A stretch of 64,000 nucleotides of DNA from Myxococcales bacterium (lineage in GTDB: Bacteria > Myxococcota_A > Polyangia > Polyangiales > Polyangiaceae), in NCBI GenBank assembly GCA_016191785.1, contig JACPVJ010000197.1, positions 124,001 through 188,000 on the forward strand, read 5' to 3'. The notes under the pieces are model-generated. The model was not told the DNA's origin. It saw nothing but the letters and a program-made list of their open reading frames with translations, and did no database searches. Shown here one piece after another: positions 16,541 to 23,943 of the stretch (positions within the stretch are counted from its first letter, which is position 1; the number at the start of each line of letters is the position of its first letter). The translations under genes and the position numbers were made by a program.

Positions 16541-18537
16541 GCCTTCCCCCACCCTCTCCCATCGACAGCGCGCCGGCCGAGCGTCGCCGTGGCTTCTCCG
16601 AAGGCCTGGCGCGCGCCGCGCGCATCGTGGCGCTCTGCTTTTTGATCGGTGCCGCGCTGGCGACCTGGGTGTTCTTCACCTTCGGGGGCGGCTGGGTGTC
16701 GCCCTTCCTGGCCGGCAACGAGCTGGACATGCCGCGGCGCATGAGCCTGATCCGCTGGACGCTGGGCACCGGCGCTGGCGGCATGCTGGTCGGCGTGGCG
16801 CTGATGATCGTCGCTCGTGTGAAGCGCTGGCCGCAGGCCCACCTCGAGCGCGGCCTGTGGATCGCCTCACCGCTCTTGCTCGTCGCCTTCTTGCCCCAGG
16901 TCTTCCGGGCCAAGCCGTGGGTCAACCGCCACGACATCTTGCTGCCGCTGGTGTTGTGCCTGGCCTTTGCCACCGAGGTGCTGGTCACGCGCTCGCTCAG
17001 CGAGCTGCCCGAGGCGTTCCTCGAGCGCCTGCGCCGGCTGCGCGACCGGCTGCCGGGCTGGTGGCAGAAGTGGGGCCCCCTGGCGATCGTGGTGCTCGCG
17101 GCCGTCGGGTACGCCGCCTTCATGAGCTTCTACAACCTGCGCTGGCACTACAAGCTCAGGACCCACAACTTCGATCTGGCGATCGACAACAACCTGATCT
17201 TCCGCGCGATGCACGGCGCTCACATGGAGAGCACCGTCACCCACGGCAACGCGCCGGGGCAGTACCTGGCCGCTCACGCCAAGCTCGGCCAATACGTGAT
17301 CTTGCCGATCTACGCGCTCTTCCCCCGACCCGAGACGCTGATGGTGCTGCAGGGCGTGTTCCTGGGTGCGGGCGCGCTGCCGCTCTTCGGGTTCGCGCGG
17401 CGACACGTCTCGGACTGGGCGGCGGTGGCCATCGCCCTCGCCTACCTCGCCTACTACCCGCTCCACTGCTCGAACTTCGTCGAGTCCAAGTACCTGTCGT
17501 ATTCGATCTTCTTCGTGCTCGCGACCTTCTGGGCGGCAGAGCGCAAGAAGTGGGTCGTCTTCGCCTTCGCGTTCTTCGCAGCGATGCTCATGCGTGAAGA
17601 CGTGCCCATCGGCCTGGCGGTGGGGGGCGTCTTCATGCTGCTCACCGGCCACCGCCCCATCGCCGGGGTGATCATGGCGGTGGTGTCGCTGGGCTGGTTC
17701 TTGGCGCTCCGCGCGCTGATGAACCGGGCCGGCAGCTGGTGGTTCCCCGGCATGTACAAGGGCCTGTGGGCGCCGGGCGAAGAGGGCTACGGCAGCGTGC
17801 TCAAGACCGTGCTCTCGAACCCCCTCTACGTCCTGAACGAGATCCTCCGGAAGGACAAGCTGCAGTACTTGCTGCACCTGTTCGTGCCGCTCGTCCTCTT
17901 GCCGACCCGGCGCTGGTACTTGTGGGCGGCGTTCATCCCTGGGACGGCGCTGACGCTCTTCGTCACCGACTACAAGCCCATCTTCGGCTTCTCGTTCCAG
18001 TACACCGCCCACTGGATCCCGTACCTGTTCTTGGTCGTGCCCTTGGCAATTGCCGCCATCGCCAAGAACCCGGGCGAGGGCCCGTGGCGCGCTCGTGGGG
18101 TGATCGTGGCGATGGGCGTGGCCAGCGCTGCGCTCAGCTACAACTTCGGCGCCTTCGGCCGCCGCACCGACAGCGTGCGCGGGGGGTACTTCCACATCGA
18201 GTTCACGTACACCGCCGAAGAGCGCCAGCGCTACGCCGAGCTCAGGAGCGTGATCGCGGAGCTTCCGAAGACCGCTTCGGTGGTCGCCAGCGAGAACGTC
18301 GGCCCCCACGTGTCGTCGCGCACCCACATGTACGCGATGCGCCGCGGGCTGTACGACGCGGAGTACATCTTGGTGGCCAAGAACGAGCTCGACTTCGAAT
18401 CCACGCGCAAGCTCTTGACCGAGGCCGTGACGACCAACGCTTACGGCGTGGTGAAGCGCGCCGGCGACTTCGCCCTGCTCAAGAAGGGCGCGGACCCGGC
18501 CGGCAACGCCGCCCTCGCGGCGGACTTCAAGCTCTGA
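16537..18537 (+). CDS. DUF2079 polytopic membrane protein
   Basis: A 666-aa protein with about 12 membrane helices. The DUF2079 signature is clear: YNLRWHYKLRTHNFDLAID followed by a HG segment, SYSIFFVLATFWAAERKKW and TDYKPIFGFSFQYTAHWIPY. The C-terminal 100 residues are soluble, with a VVASENVGPHVSSR strand and a YILVAKNELDF segment. DUF2079 proteins belong to the GT-C-like clan; none that I know has an assigned substrate. Start ATG 16537 overlaps the upstream stop (ATGA), giving a two-gene transcription unit of envelope enzymes with the 801-aa protein. Confidence 0.87.
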   Translation: MSLPPPSPIDSAPAERRRGFSEGLARAARIVALCFLIGAALATWVFFTFGGGWVSPFLAGNELDMPRRMSLIRWTLGTGAGGMLVGVALMIVARVKRWPQAHLERGLWIASPLLLVAFLPQVFRAKPWVNRHDILLPLVLCLAFATEVLVTRSLSELPEAFLERLRRLRDRLPGWWQKWGPLAIVVLAAVGYAAFMSFYNLRWHYKLRTHNFDLAIDNNLIFRAMHGAHMESTVTHGNAPGQYLAAHAKLGQYVILPIYALFPRPETLMVLQGVFLGAGALPLFGFARRHVSDWAAVAIALAYLAYYPLHCSNFVESKYLSYSIFFVLATFWAAERKKWVVFAFAFFAAMLMREDVPIGLAVGGVFMLLTGHRPIAGVIMAVVSLGWFLALRALMNRAGSWWFPGMYKGLWAPGEEGYGSVLKTVLSNPLYVLNEILRKDKLQYLLHLFVPLVLLPTRRWYLWAAFIPGTALTLFVTDYKPIFGFSFQYTAHWIPYLFLVVPLAIAAIAKNPGEGPWRARGVIVAMGVASAALSYNFGAFGRRTDSVRGGYFHIEFTYTAEERQRYAELRSVIAELPKTASVVASENVGPHVSSRTHMYAMRRGLYDAEYILVAKNELDFESTRKLLTEAVTTNAYGVVKRAGDFALLKKGADPAGNAALAADFKL

Positions 18538-18580
18538 CTCGGCTTTCGCAACGAAGCCAGGCTGTTCGGTCGAGCCTGTG

Positions 18581-18609
18581 TTGACAGTGTGTATACAGTG
18601 ACGTATGCT
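18581..18609 (+). promoter_or_regulatory. Sigma-70-type promoter of the tacAT module
   Basis: TTGACA (18581-18586), a 17-nt spacer, then TATGCT (18604-18609): a perfect -35 and a good -10 at ideal spacing, the best promoter in the window. The spacer holds the palindrome GTATAC (18591-18596), and CTGTATA recurs at 18612-18618, so operator half-sites for the antitoxin probably overlap the promoter. The -10 covers the upstream in-frame ATG at 18605, which therefore cannot be the start of tacA. Confidence 0.75.
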
Positions 18610-18637
18610 CTCTGTATATTCAGGAGCCAAGCGAGCA

Positions 18638-18901
18638 ATGGCGAGCACGGTGATCAATCTGCGAGCTGACGAGCAGCGGCGAGCGCTCATCGATCGAGCG
18701 GCCGAGGCAACCGGGAAGAATCGCTCCGAGTTCATGCTGGACGCGGCGTGTCGAGAAGCCACCGCGGTGTTGCTCGATCGCCGGTTCTTCCAGCTCGACG
18801 CCAAAGCCTACAAGCGGTTCACGGCGGCGCTCGACAAGGCGCCGACCGCAAACCCGAGGCTGCGGCGCGTCCTTTCGTCTCGAGCCCCCTGGGAGCGATG
18901 A
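18638..18901 (+). CDS. tacA: TacA-like (DUF1778) antitoxin
   Basis: An 87-aa ribbon-helix-helix antitoxin. The N-terminal DNA-binding part reads STVINLRADEQRRALIDRAAEATGKNRSEFMLDAA, a classic DUF1778 pattern. The C-terminal tail (FFQLDAKAYKRFTAALDKAP) is the usual toxin-neutralising segment. Start ATG 18638 has AGGAG at 18622-18626 and lies 29 nt behind the promoter -10; the earlier in-frame ATG falls within that -10. It overlaps the toxin start as ATGA. Expected to bind its own promoter together with the toxin. Confidence 0.92.
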   Translation: MASTVINLRADEQRRALIDRAAEATGKNRSEFMLDAACREATAVLLDRRFFQLDAKAYKRFTAALDKAPTANPRLRRVLSSRAPWER

Positions 18902-19416
18902 GCCGCGGCGAGAAGGCTGGGATAGGCGCGCCCGAGCATCTCGACCCCAGCCACGATCTGTCGACGTTCGACTCCGGCGTCGCGGCGCTCGACGACTGGC
19001 TGAAGCGCCGTGCGCTGGCAAACGAAGGCACGGGGGCGTCACGCACCTACGTCGTCTCGGCCGAGCGCAAGGTGATTGGCTACTGCGCCCTCGCCACAGG
19101 TGCCGTTGCGTTGCAGGCCGCGACGGGCCGTGCCCGCCGAAACATGCCGGAACCGATTCCGGTCATGGTGCTTGCGCGCCTCGCTATCGACCTCGGCCAT
19201 CAGGGCAGAGGTCTCGGGCGCGCGCTGCTCCGCGACGCGATTCTCCGAACGCTCCAGGCGGCTGCCATCGGCGGCATCCGGGCCATCGTGGTCCACGCGA
19301 TCTCGGAAGATGCCCGGCGCTTCTATGAGCGCTGCGGCTTCGTGGCGTCTCCGCTAGAGCCGCTGACGCTGATGATCACCGTGGCGGACGCGGAACGGGC
19401 GCTCTCCGGAAGATGA
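18898..19416 (+). CDS. tacT: TacT-like GNAT-family acetyltransferase toxin
   Basis: A 172-aa GNAT protein. Motifs: the DSGVAALDDWLKRRA start typical of TacT, then YCALATGAVAL, the acetyl-CoA pyrophosphate loop DLGHQGRGLGRALLRDAI, and a C-terminal RRFYERCGF with the Tyr that acts as general acid. TacT toxins acetylate the amino group of aminoacyl-tRNAs and stop translation. Start ATG 18898 overlaps the antitoxin stop at 18899-18901. All expected catalytic features are present, so the module looks functional. Confidence 0.92.
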   Translation: MSRGEKAGIGAPEHLDPSHDLSTFDSGVAALDDWLKRRALANEGTGASRTYVVSAERKVIGYCALATGAVALQAATGRARRNMPEPIPVMVLARLAIDLGHQGRGLGRALLRDAILRTLQAAAIGGIRAIVVHAISEDARRFYERCGFVASPLEPLTLMITVADAERALSGR

Positions 19417-19494
19417 CGGGGGGCCGCGCTCAGGGCCTCCACGCCCGTCGTAGGCCGCGCTGGGCGGCGGACTTGAAGCAGGCGGTTTTCGCGC

Positions 19495-19536
19495 GTTTCA
19501 ACAGTTTTATGCCACGACTGACGTTTGTGTTGAAAC
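19495..19536. repeat. Perfect 9-bp inverted repeat in an AT-rich gap
   Basis: GTTTCAACA (19495-19503) and TGTTGAAAC (19528-19536) are exact inverted copies 24 nt apart, in a stretch visibly richer in A/T than anything around it. It lies 79 nt after the tacT stop and 97 nt before the next gene. It could be an operator, a weak terminator or the scar of a lost mobile element; no T-tract follows on either side. Confidence 0.5.
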
Positions 19537-19632
19537 CGATGTAACAATTGAGTTTCAGGGCGCCAGGCTCTGCACAGGCGCCCGCCAGCGCTGCCGATTC
19601 GCGACATGAGCGGCACGTGGTAAGAGTGCGGC

Positions 19633-20409
19633 ATGGTTCGACGGGTGAGCGGGGTCGTGGTGGCCGTTTGTTTGCTTTCGGCGTGCCAGTCGGAAGACAG
19701 CGCGACGGGATCGGGCGGCGCGGCGGGATCGGGCGGTGCGGCGGGCGCAGCCGGCAGCGGTGGCTCCGCCAGCGACGCGGGGAGCGTTTGCTCCCAGCCG
19801 ATGCAAGCCATCTCAGTCACCGTCGAGCCGAGCCCGAGTGATGGCGGCGGGCTCCCGGACGACTGGAAGACCACGGGCAAGGTCACCAGCTCGAGCAAGA
19901 ACGAGCTGACCATCGATGACTGCCCGCCCGGGGGCTCGTGCACACCGAACCCGCGGAAGGTCACGATCAAGGCGCCACTGCTCGATTTCACCGCGCCGGT
20001 GGGCGCGTTCGTCAGCGTGCACTGGACCAACCAGCCGTACAACATGGGCGCCGTCAAGACGACGCTCGGCATCCGCAACGTCCCGACCTGGGACAACCAG
20101 CCCAACCCGGTCGAGGTCAGCGAGATCACGTATTTGCTCGTGGCAGACGGCGTGCTCGAGCACCCCGACGCAGTATTCAAGGGGAGCGCCACGGCCGTCG
20201 AATGCCCACCGCCCGGGCAAGGCTCGGGAAAGCTGTACGAGCTCAGCTTCGGCGAAGCGGGCAAGCCCGCGGTGCCGGTGCCGTTCGGCAAGGTCTCCAC
20301 CTTCATGCTCGCGGGAGAGGGTTGGAACGCCTCGGTCGTGCGCTCGTTCGAGCCCTATGTCTACGATGCCGCGTTGCCGTTCGCCTGGTGGTTCATGGGC
20401 GTGGACTGA
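19633..20409 (+). CDS. Hypothetical lipoprotein with GSGGAA spacer
   Basis: A 258-aa lipoprotein: a hydrophobic signal ending in LLSAC, a Gly/Ala/Ser spacer built from two 18-bp tandem units (19708-19743), then a soluble domain of about 200 residues beginning near SQPMQAISVTVEP. That domain is mainly beta, with CPPGGSCTPNPRKVTI and GAFVSVHWTNQPY segments and few helices. I recognise no family. It stands between the tacAT and osmC-like genes and seems to be transcribed alone. Confidence 0.75.
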   Translation: MVRRVSGVVVAVCLLSACQSEDSATGSGGAAGSGGAAGAAGSGGSASDAGSVCSQPMQAISVTVEPSPSDGGGLPDDWKTTGKVTSSSKNELTIDDCPPGGSCTPNPRKVTIKAPLLDFTAPVGAFVSVHWTNQPYNMGAVKTTLGIRNVPTWDNQPNPVEVSEITYLLVADGVLEHPDAVFKGSATAVECPPPGQGSGKLYELSFGEAGKPAVPVPFGKVSTFMLAGEGWNASVVRSFEPYVYDAALPFAWWFMGVD

Positions 20410-20452
20410 CTTCGCGGCCGTCGGCCCGGCGGCGGCTGTGCTACCAAGCGCC

Positions 20453-20902
20453 ATGTCCACGCACCACGCGACGACTCGCTGGCAGCGAACCACCAACGAT
20501 TTCACCTACGAGAGCTACAGCCGCGAGCACGGCTGGGCGTTCGGCAGCGGCAGCGAGGTTCGCGCGTCCGCCGCGCCCGAGTTCCGCGGGGACGCGACCC
20601 TGCCCAACCCGGAAGAGGCGCTGGTCGCCGCTCTCTCGAGCTGTCACCTTTTGACCTTCCTGGCCATCTGCGCGAAGAAGGGCATCACCGTCGACGAGTA
20701 CGAGGACGCCGCCGAGGGGCTCCTCGAGAAGAACGCCGAGGGCCGGCTCGCGGTCACCCGCGTGACCCTGCGACCGCAGGTCACGTTCGGCGCGGGCGCG
20801 CCCGCCGACGCCGAGGCGCTCGCGAAGCTGCACGAGTCCGCGCACCGGGGCTGCTTCATCGCCGCCAGCGTGAAGACCGAGATCCGCGTCGAGCCGCGCT
20901 GA
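20453..20902 (+). CDS. OsmC family peroxiredoxin-like protein
   Basis: A 149-aa protein of the OsmC/Ohr superfamily, which reduces organic hydroperoxides through two Cys residues. Both are visible: one in AALSSCHLLTFLAICAKKG (central helix) and one in ESAHRGCFIAASVKTEI near the C-terminus. PNPEEALVAAL before the first Cys is typical. Start ATG 20453 fits the family length; TACCAA at 20442-20447 may be its -10 with no leader. A 40-bp part of its coding sequence (20782-20822) is repeated at 21641-21680. Confidence 0.9.
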   Translation: MSTHHATTRWQRTTNDFTYESYSREHGWAFGSGSEVRASAAPEFRGDATLPNPEEALVAALSSCHLLTFLAICAKKGITVDEYEDAAEGLLEKNAEGRLAVTRVTLRPQVTFGAGAPADAEALAKLHESAHRGCFIAASVKTEIRVEPR

Positions 20903-20931
20903 GGCTGGGTGTGGATGGCCTGCGTGGCCCT

Positions 20932-20964
20932 TACTCCCATACTCTGCTATACATACTCCCATAC
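20932..20964 (+). promoter_or_regulatory. Direct-repeat operator and -10 of vapBC module 1
   Basis: TACTCCCATAC occurs twice (20932-20942 and 20954-20964), 22 bp apart, i.e. two DNA turns on the same face. The repeats flank the -10-like TATACA (20948-20953). The antitoxin ATG is at 20967, so any transcript would have a leader of only about 7 nt. The arrangement fits autoregulation by a VapB dimer pair. Confidence 0.55.
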
Positions 20965-20966
20965 CG

Positions 20967-21212
20967 ATGAAGACCACCGTGGAGATCTCCGACGCGCTGC
21001 TCGAGTCGGCCAAGGAGCTGGCAGCTCGGGAAGGCTCGAGCGTGCGCCGCCTGATCGAAGACGGTCTGCGCCGAGTGATCGCGGAGCGCCAGAAGCGCGG
21101 CCGCTTCCAGTTGCGTGACGCGAGCTTTCGGGGGAACGGGCTCTCGCCTGCGTTCCGAGAAGCCGGCTGGGACCAGATCCGCGACGCGATCTACGAAGGT
21201 CGCGAAGGTTGA
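20967..21212 (+). CDS. vapB: VapB-type antitoxin
   Basis: An 81-aa antitoxin: the N-terminal MKTTVEISDALLESAKELAAREG segment matches ribbon-helix-helix VapB (DUF2191-like) proteins, followed by SVRRLIEDGLRRVIAERQKRG and a flexible tail (FREAGWDQIRDAIYEGR) that would wrap the PIN toxin. Its TGA overlaps the TTG start of the toxin. Flanked by the 11-bp direct repeats. Confidence 0.9.
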   Translation: MKTTVEISDALLESAKELAAREGSSVRRLIEDGLRRVIAERQKRGRFQLRDASFRGNGLSPAFREAGWDQIRDAIYEGREG

Positions 21213-21640
21213 TCGCCGTCGATACCAACATCCTCGTGTACGCACACCGCGTGGACAGTGAGTTTCACCTGGAAGCGCGTGGTGCGGTGAAGCGACTCGC
21301 AGAGGGTCGGCAGCAGTGGGCGCTCGTTTGGCACTGCCTCCACGAGTTCTACGCCGTAGTGACGCACCCGCGCGTCTACTCGCCGCCGACGCCGCTTGCC
21401 TCGGCCGTTGCGCAGATCGACGCCTGGCTCGAGTCGCCAACGGTGGTGCTCCTGGCCGAACCTGCGACGTACTGGAACGACCTGCGCGAGCTGCTCGTCC
21501 GCGCCAAGATCGCGGGGCCTCGGGTTCACGACGCCCGCATCGCCGCGACGTGCATCGCGAACGGCGTCTCCGAGTTGTGGACGGCAGACCGGGACTTCTC
21601 GCGGTTTCCGGAGCTGAGAACCGAGAACCCGCTGCACTGA
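21209..21640 (+). CDS. vapC: VapC-type PIN-domain ribonuclease toxin
   Basis: A 143-aa PIN domain protein read from TTG 21209 (overlapping the vapB stop). Acidic catalytic residues are in place: Asp in IAVDTNILVYAH, Glu in CLHEFYAVV, Asp in RVHDARIAATC, Asp in LWTADRDFSRF. The family cleaves tRNA or rRNA with Mg2+. Near-miss repeats of the upstream osmC-like sequence begin immediately after its stop. Confidence 0.92.
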   Translation: MIAVDTNILVYAHRVDSEFHLEARGAVKRLAEGRQQWALVWHCLHEFYAVVTHPRVYSPPTPLASAVAQIDAWLESPTVVLLAEPATYWNDLRELLVRAKIAGPRVHDARIAATCIANGVSELWTADRDFSRFPELRTENPLH

Positions 21641-21680
21641 CACGTCGGCGCGGGCGCGCCAGCCGACGCCGAGGCCCTCG
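21641..21680 (+). repeat. Duplicated fragment of the osmC-like gene downstream of vapC
   Basis: Bases 21641-21680 repeat 20782-20822 of the osmC-like gene with about 37 of 40 matching positions (one deleted T and two substitutions). The copy is out of any reading frame context. The two copies bracket the complete vapBC module. This is a footprint of a duplication or of insertion of the module by short-homology recombination. Confidence 0.7.
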
Positions 21681-21705
21681 GCTGGCCGCCCCCCTCGCGA
21701 CGTAG

Positions 21706-21711
21706 TACAAT
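21706..21711 (+). promoter_or_regulatory. -10 element (TACAAT) of TA module 2
   Basis: TACAAT ends 7 nt before ATG 21719, predicting a leaderless transcript. The in-frame ATG at 21710 lies inside the hexamer and is therefore an unlikely start. Confidence 0.5.
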
Positions 21712-21718
21712 GCAATAC

Positions 21719-22000
21719 ATGGCCGCGACAGCAGTGATGACCGTTCGCATCGAGCCGGAACTCTTGGACGCGCTGAAGGCAAGGTCCCGTCGAGAGGGCC
21801 GTACCGTGTCGGCCGAGGTGGTCCGGCTGATCAAGAAGGAGCTTCAGCCGCCGCCGAAGCCGCGGGCAAGGCCCGCGCGCACGATGGGCATGTTCGCGGA
21901 CTTCGACGCTCCCGACCTGGAAGAGCTCGTTCTTTGGCGGCGTGAGCTTTCGGCGCAGCTATTACCGAAGCCGCGCAAGCGCAACGCAAGGCGTTCGTGA
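21719..22000 (+). CDS. Ribbon-helix-helix antitoxin (VapB/FitA-like)
   Basis: A 93-aa protein whose N-terminal part VMTVRIEPELLDALKARSRREGRTVSAEVVRLIKKEL is an Arc/FitA-type ribbon-helix-helix. The C-terminal half (GMFADFDAPDLEELVLWRREL) has the acidic, aromatic character of a toxin-binding tail, before a basic end. GTGA overlap with the PIN gene that follows. ATG 21737 is a second possible start. Confidence 0.85.
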   Translation: MAATAVMTVRIEPELLDALKARSRREGRTVSAEVVRLIKKELQPPPKPRARPARTMGMFADFDAPDLEELVLWRRELSAQLLPKPRKRNARRS

Positions 22001-22392
22001 AGAGCGCCTGCCTCGATACCCACGGCGTGGTCTGGTACTTGTCCCGTCCGAAGCGACTTGGGCGTTCGGCTCTCCGCTTCTTGCGCGAAGCAGACGCCGG
22101 TCGGGTGCGGATCCTGATCCCAGCAGCGGTGCTGGTAGAGCTGGTACTGCTCGAGGAAGCAGGGCGCAACGTCATCGGGCCGGCGCAGGTCGAGGCGCTG
22201 GTGTCCGCGCGCCCGAACTTCGAAGTGTTGGCCATGGACCTCCGGCAAGCTCTCGAGCTCACCTTGCTGCGCGCATTGAAGGATCCTTTCGACCGAATGA
22301 TAGTCTCGGCAGCCAGAGTGGCCGGAGTCCCGCTGCTTTCGGCGGACGAGCGCATCGAGGCGTCCGGGCTGGTCGAAACCGTCTGGACTTGA
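21997..22392 (+). CDS. PIN-domain toxin (VapC-like)
   Basis: A 131-aa PIN protein from GTG 21997. Catalytic acids: Asp in SACLDTHGVVWYLS, Glu in AAVLVELVLLEE, Asp in LKDPFDRMIVSAA, Asp in LLSADERIEASG. The DTHGVVWYL and DPFDRMI pattern is that of the PIN subgroup often annotated PilT-like. It is only about 20% like the first VapC in this window, so the two modules are not recent duplicates. A hairpin follows its stop. Confidence 0.9.
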   Translation: MKSACLDTHGVVWYLSRPKRLGRSALRFLREADAGRVRILIPAAVLVELVLLEEAGRNVIGPAQVEALVSARPNFEVLAMDLRQALELTLLRALKDPFDRMIVSAARVAGVPLLSADERIEASGLVETVWT

Positions 22393-22416
22393 TCCGGGCT
22401 TTTCCGCCCTTTATTG

Positions 22417-22445
22417 GCCCGCGGCCCTCGACGACCGCGGGCTTT
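22417..22445 (+). terminator. Hairpin terminator after TA module 2
   Basis: GCCCGCGG (22417-22424) pairs with CCGCGGGC (22435-22442) around a 10-nt loop and is followed by TTT. The T-tract is short, so termination may be partial. It sits between the PIN gene and the next operon and argues against ATG 22447 as the start of the following gene. Confidence 0.5.
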
Positions 22446-22467
22446 CATGCGAAGCAGCGGGCGCCCG

Positions 22468-23943
22468 ATGTCCTCTCAGTCGTCGCGACGCTGGGTCACC
22501 GTCTTGGGGGCGGCCGTGAGCGCGGTGTTCCTCTGGGTCGCGGTGCGCCACATCGACCTCGGCAGCGTGAAGGAGACGTGGCGCACGGCGCGACCGCTGC
22601 CGTGGATCCCACTGGCAATGGCGGCGTACGTGGTCGGGCACTTCGTGCGCGGCGCGCGGCTCCGGTTTCTGGTGCGGCGCGAAGCGGGGCTTCAGGTCAC
22701 GACCGCCACCAACGTGGTGGTGGTGGGCTACGCCAGCAACAACGTGCTGCCCGCACGCCTGGGTGAGCTGGTGCGGGCGGGAATGCTGGCCGAGCGCACC
22801 GGCATTCCGCTGACCCAAGCGCTGACCGTCACCTTCATCGAGCGCTTGGTGGACGGGGTCGCGATCTTGTTCTTGCTCGTCGGCGCCAGCTGGGCCACCC
22901 ACACCGCCGGTTGGATCGCCGAGCTGGCGCGGGTGGGCGCGCTGGTGTTCGGCGTGGCGCTCGGGGGGCTGGGCCTGGCGGTGTTCTTCCCCGCCGCGCT
23001 CGGGGCGCTGGCGTCGCGACTGTCACAGCCGCTCGGGCGCCGGGCCCACGACACCGCCGTGGCGCTGGTGACCAGCGTCGTGAACGGCGCGGCGGTGCTG
23101 CGTCGCCCGGTGGATGCGCTGGTGATCGGCGTGCTGAGCGTGGTGGTGTGGCTGTGCGAGTCGGCGATGTTCGTCGCCGTGCTGCCCGCGCTGGGGCTCG
23201 CGCCCTCCCCCGGCATGGCGGTGATCGCCATGAGCGTGACCAACCTGGGGATCTTGGTGCCCAGCACGCCGGGCTTCGTGGGCCCGTTCCACTTTTTCTG
23301 CTCGCAGGCGCTGCTCGCGCAGGGCGTGGCGAGCGAGACTGCGCTCGCCTACGCCGTGCTGGTGCACATCGCGTTCTACGTTCCGGCCACGGTCTGGGGC
23401 GCGGGCGCCATGCTCTGGTACGGCGTGGAGGTGGGCGCCACTGCGGCGCTGGCCCGGGCGGCGCGGCGGTCGCGCGGCGTAGAGAGCGTGGGGGGCGTCC
23501 CGATGCAGATCATTGCCCAGCTCGCAGAGTCGAAGAAGGAAGCCGAAGCGTCGGCCTTCGATCTGGCGCTGACCGAGGCCATCCTCCCACCGGGCGGCTC
23601 AGCGGAGGTGACGCGCGACTCGGCGCGCTTTCTGGCCGGGCAGATCGCGGCCTTGCCTACTCGTGTGCGTACGCTCTACGGCATCGGAATGAGCGTGTTC
23701 CGCTTCTGGGTGCGGGTGCGCTACCTGCGCTCGTTCTGCGGCCTCGACCTCGAGCGCCGCCGCGCGGCGGTGGCCGGCTGGGCGTTCGGCACCATCGCGC
23801 CGCTGCGCCAGCTGTTCCGCGCGCCGCGCAGCACCGTACTGCTCGCGTTCTACGAGCACCCGGCGGGTCTCGCGACGCTGGGTGCGGAAGAGCGGCGGCG
23901 CTTGCCGGTCGCGACCACCACGCCGGACGAGGCCCATGGCTGA
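22468..23943 (+). CDS. Flippase-like (UPF0104/LPG-synthase TM) protein with C-terminal GMC-accessory-like domain
   Basis: A 491-aa protein. Residues ~10-320 form a seven- to eight-helix lysylphosphatidylglycerol synthase TM/UPF0104 domain: FLWVAVRHIDLGSVKETW, VGHFVRGARLRFLVR, the YASNNVLPARLGELVRA motif, FIERLVDGVAILF, and LVPSTPGFVGPFHF with the conserved Pro-Gly. The last ~130 residues are soluble and resemble the accessory domain that precedes the FAD domain in long-chain alcohol oxidases and is akin to gluconate dehydrogenase subunit 3: TEAILPPG, a VRTLYGIGMSVFRFW stretch, CGLDLERRRAAVAGWA, then RQLFRAPRSTVLLAFYEHP. Its stop overlaps the GMC gene by 8 nt. ATG 22447 is an alternative start. 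Confidence 0.75.
   Translation: MSSQSSRRWVTVLGAAVSAVFLWVAVRHIDLGSVKETWRTARPLPWIPLAMAAYVVGHFVRGARLRFLVRREAGLQVTTATNVVVVGYASNNVLPARLGELVRAGMLAERTGIPLTQALTVTFIERLVDGVAILFLLVGASWATHTAGWIAELARVGALVFGVALGGLGLAVFFPAALGALASRLSQPLGRRAHDTAVALVTSVVNGAAVLRRPVDALVIGVLSVVVWLCESAMFVAVLPALGLAPSPGMAVIAMSVTNLGILVPSTPGFVGPFHFFCSQALLAQGVASETALAYAVLVHIAFYVPATVWGAGAMLWYGVEVGATAALARAARRSRGVESVGGVPMQIIAQLAESKKEAEASAFDLALTEAILPPGGSAEVTRDSARFLAGQIAALPTRVRTLYGIGMSVFRFWVRVRYLRSFCGLDLERRRAAVAGWAFGTIAPLRQLFRAPRSTVLLAFYEHPAGLATLGAEERRRLPVATTTPDEAHG

Noticed and set aside
18605..18637. ATG 18605 as start of tacA
   Set aside because: It lies inside the -10 hexamer TATGCT of a near-perfect promoter and cannot be on the transcript.
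19495..19536. CRISPR or IS origin for the inverted repeat behind tacAT
   Set aside because: Only one pair exists, there is no array of spaced repeats, no transposase frame and no flanking target duplication that I can see.
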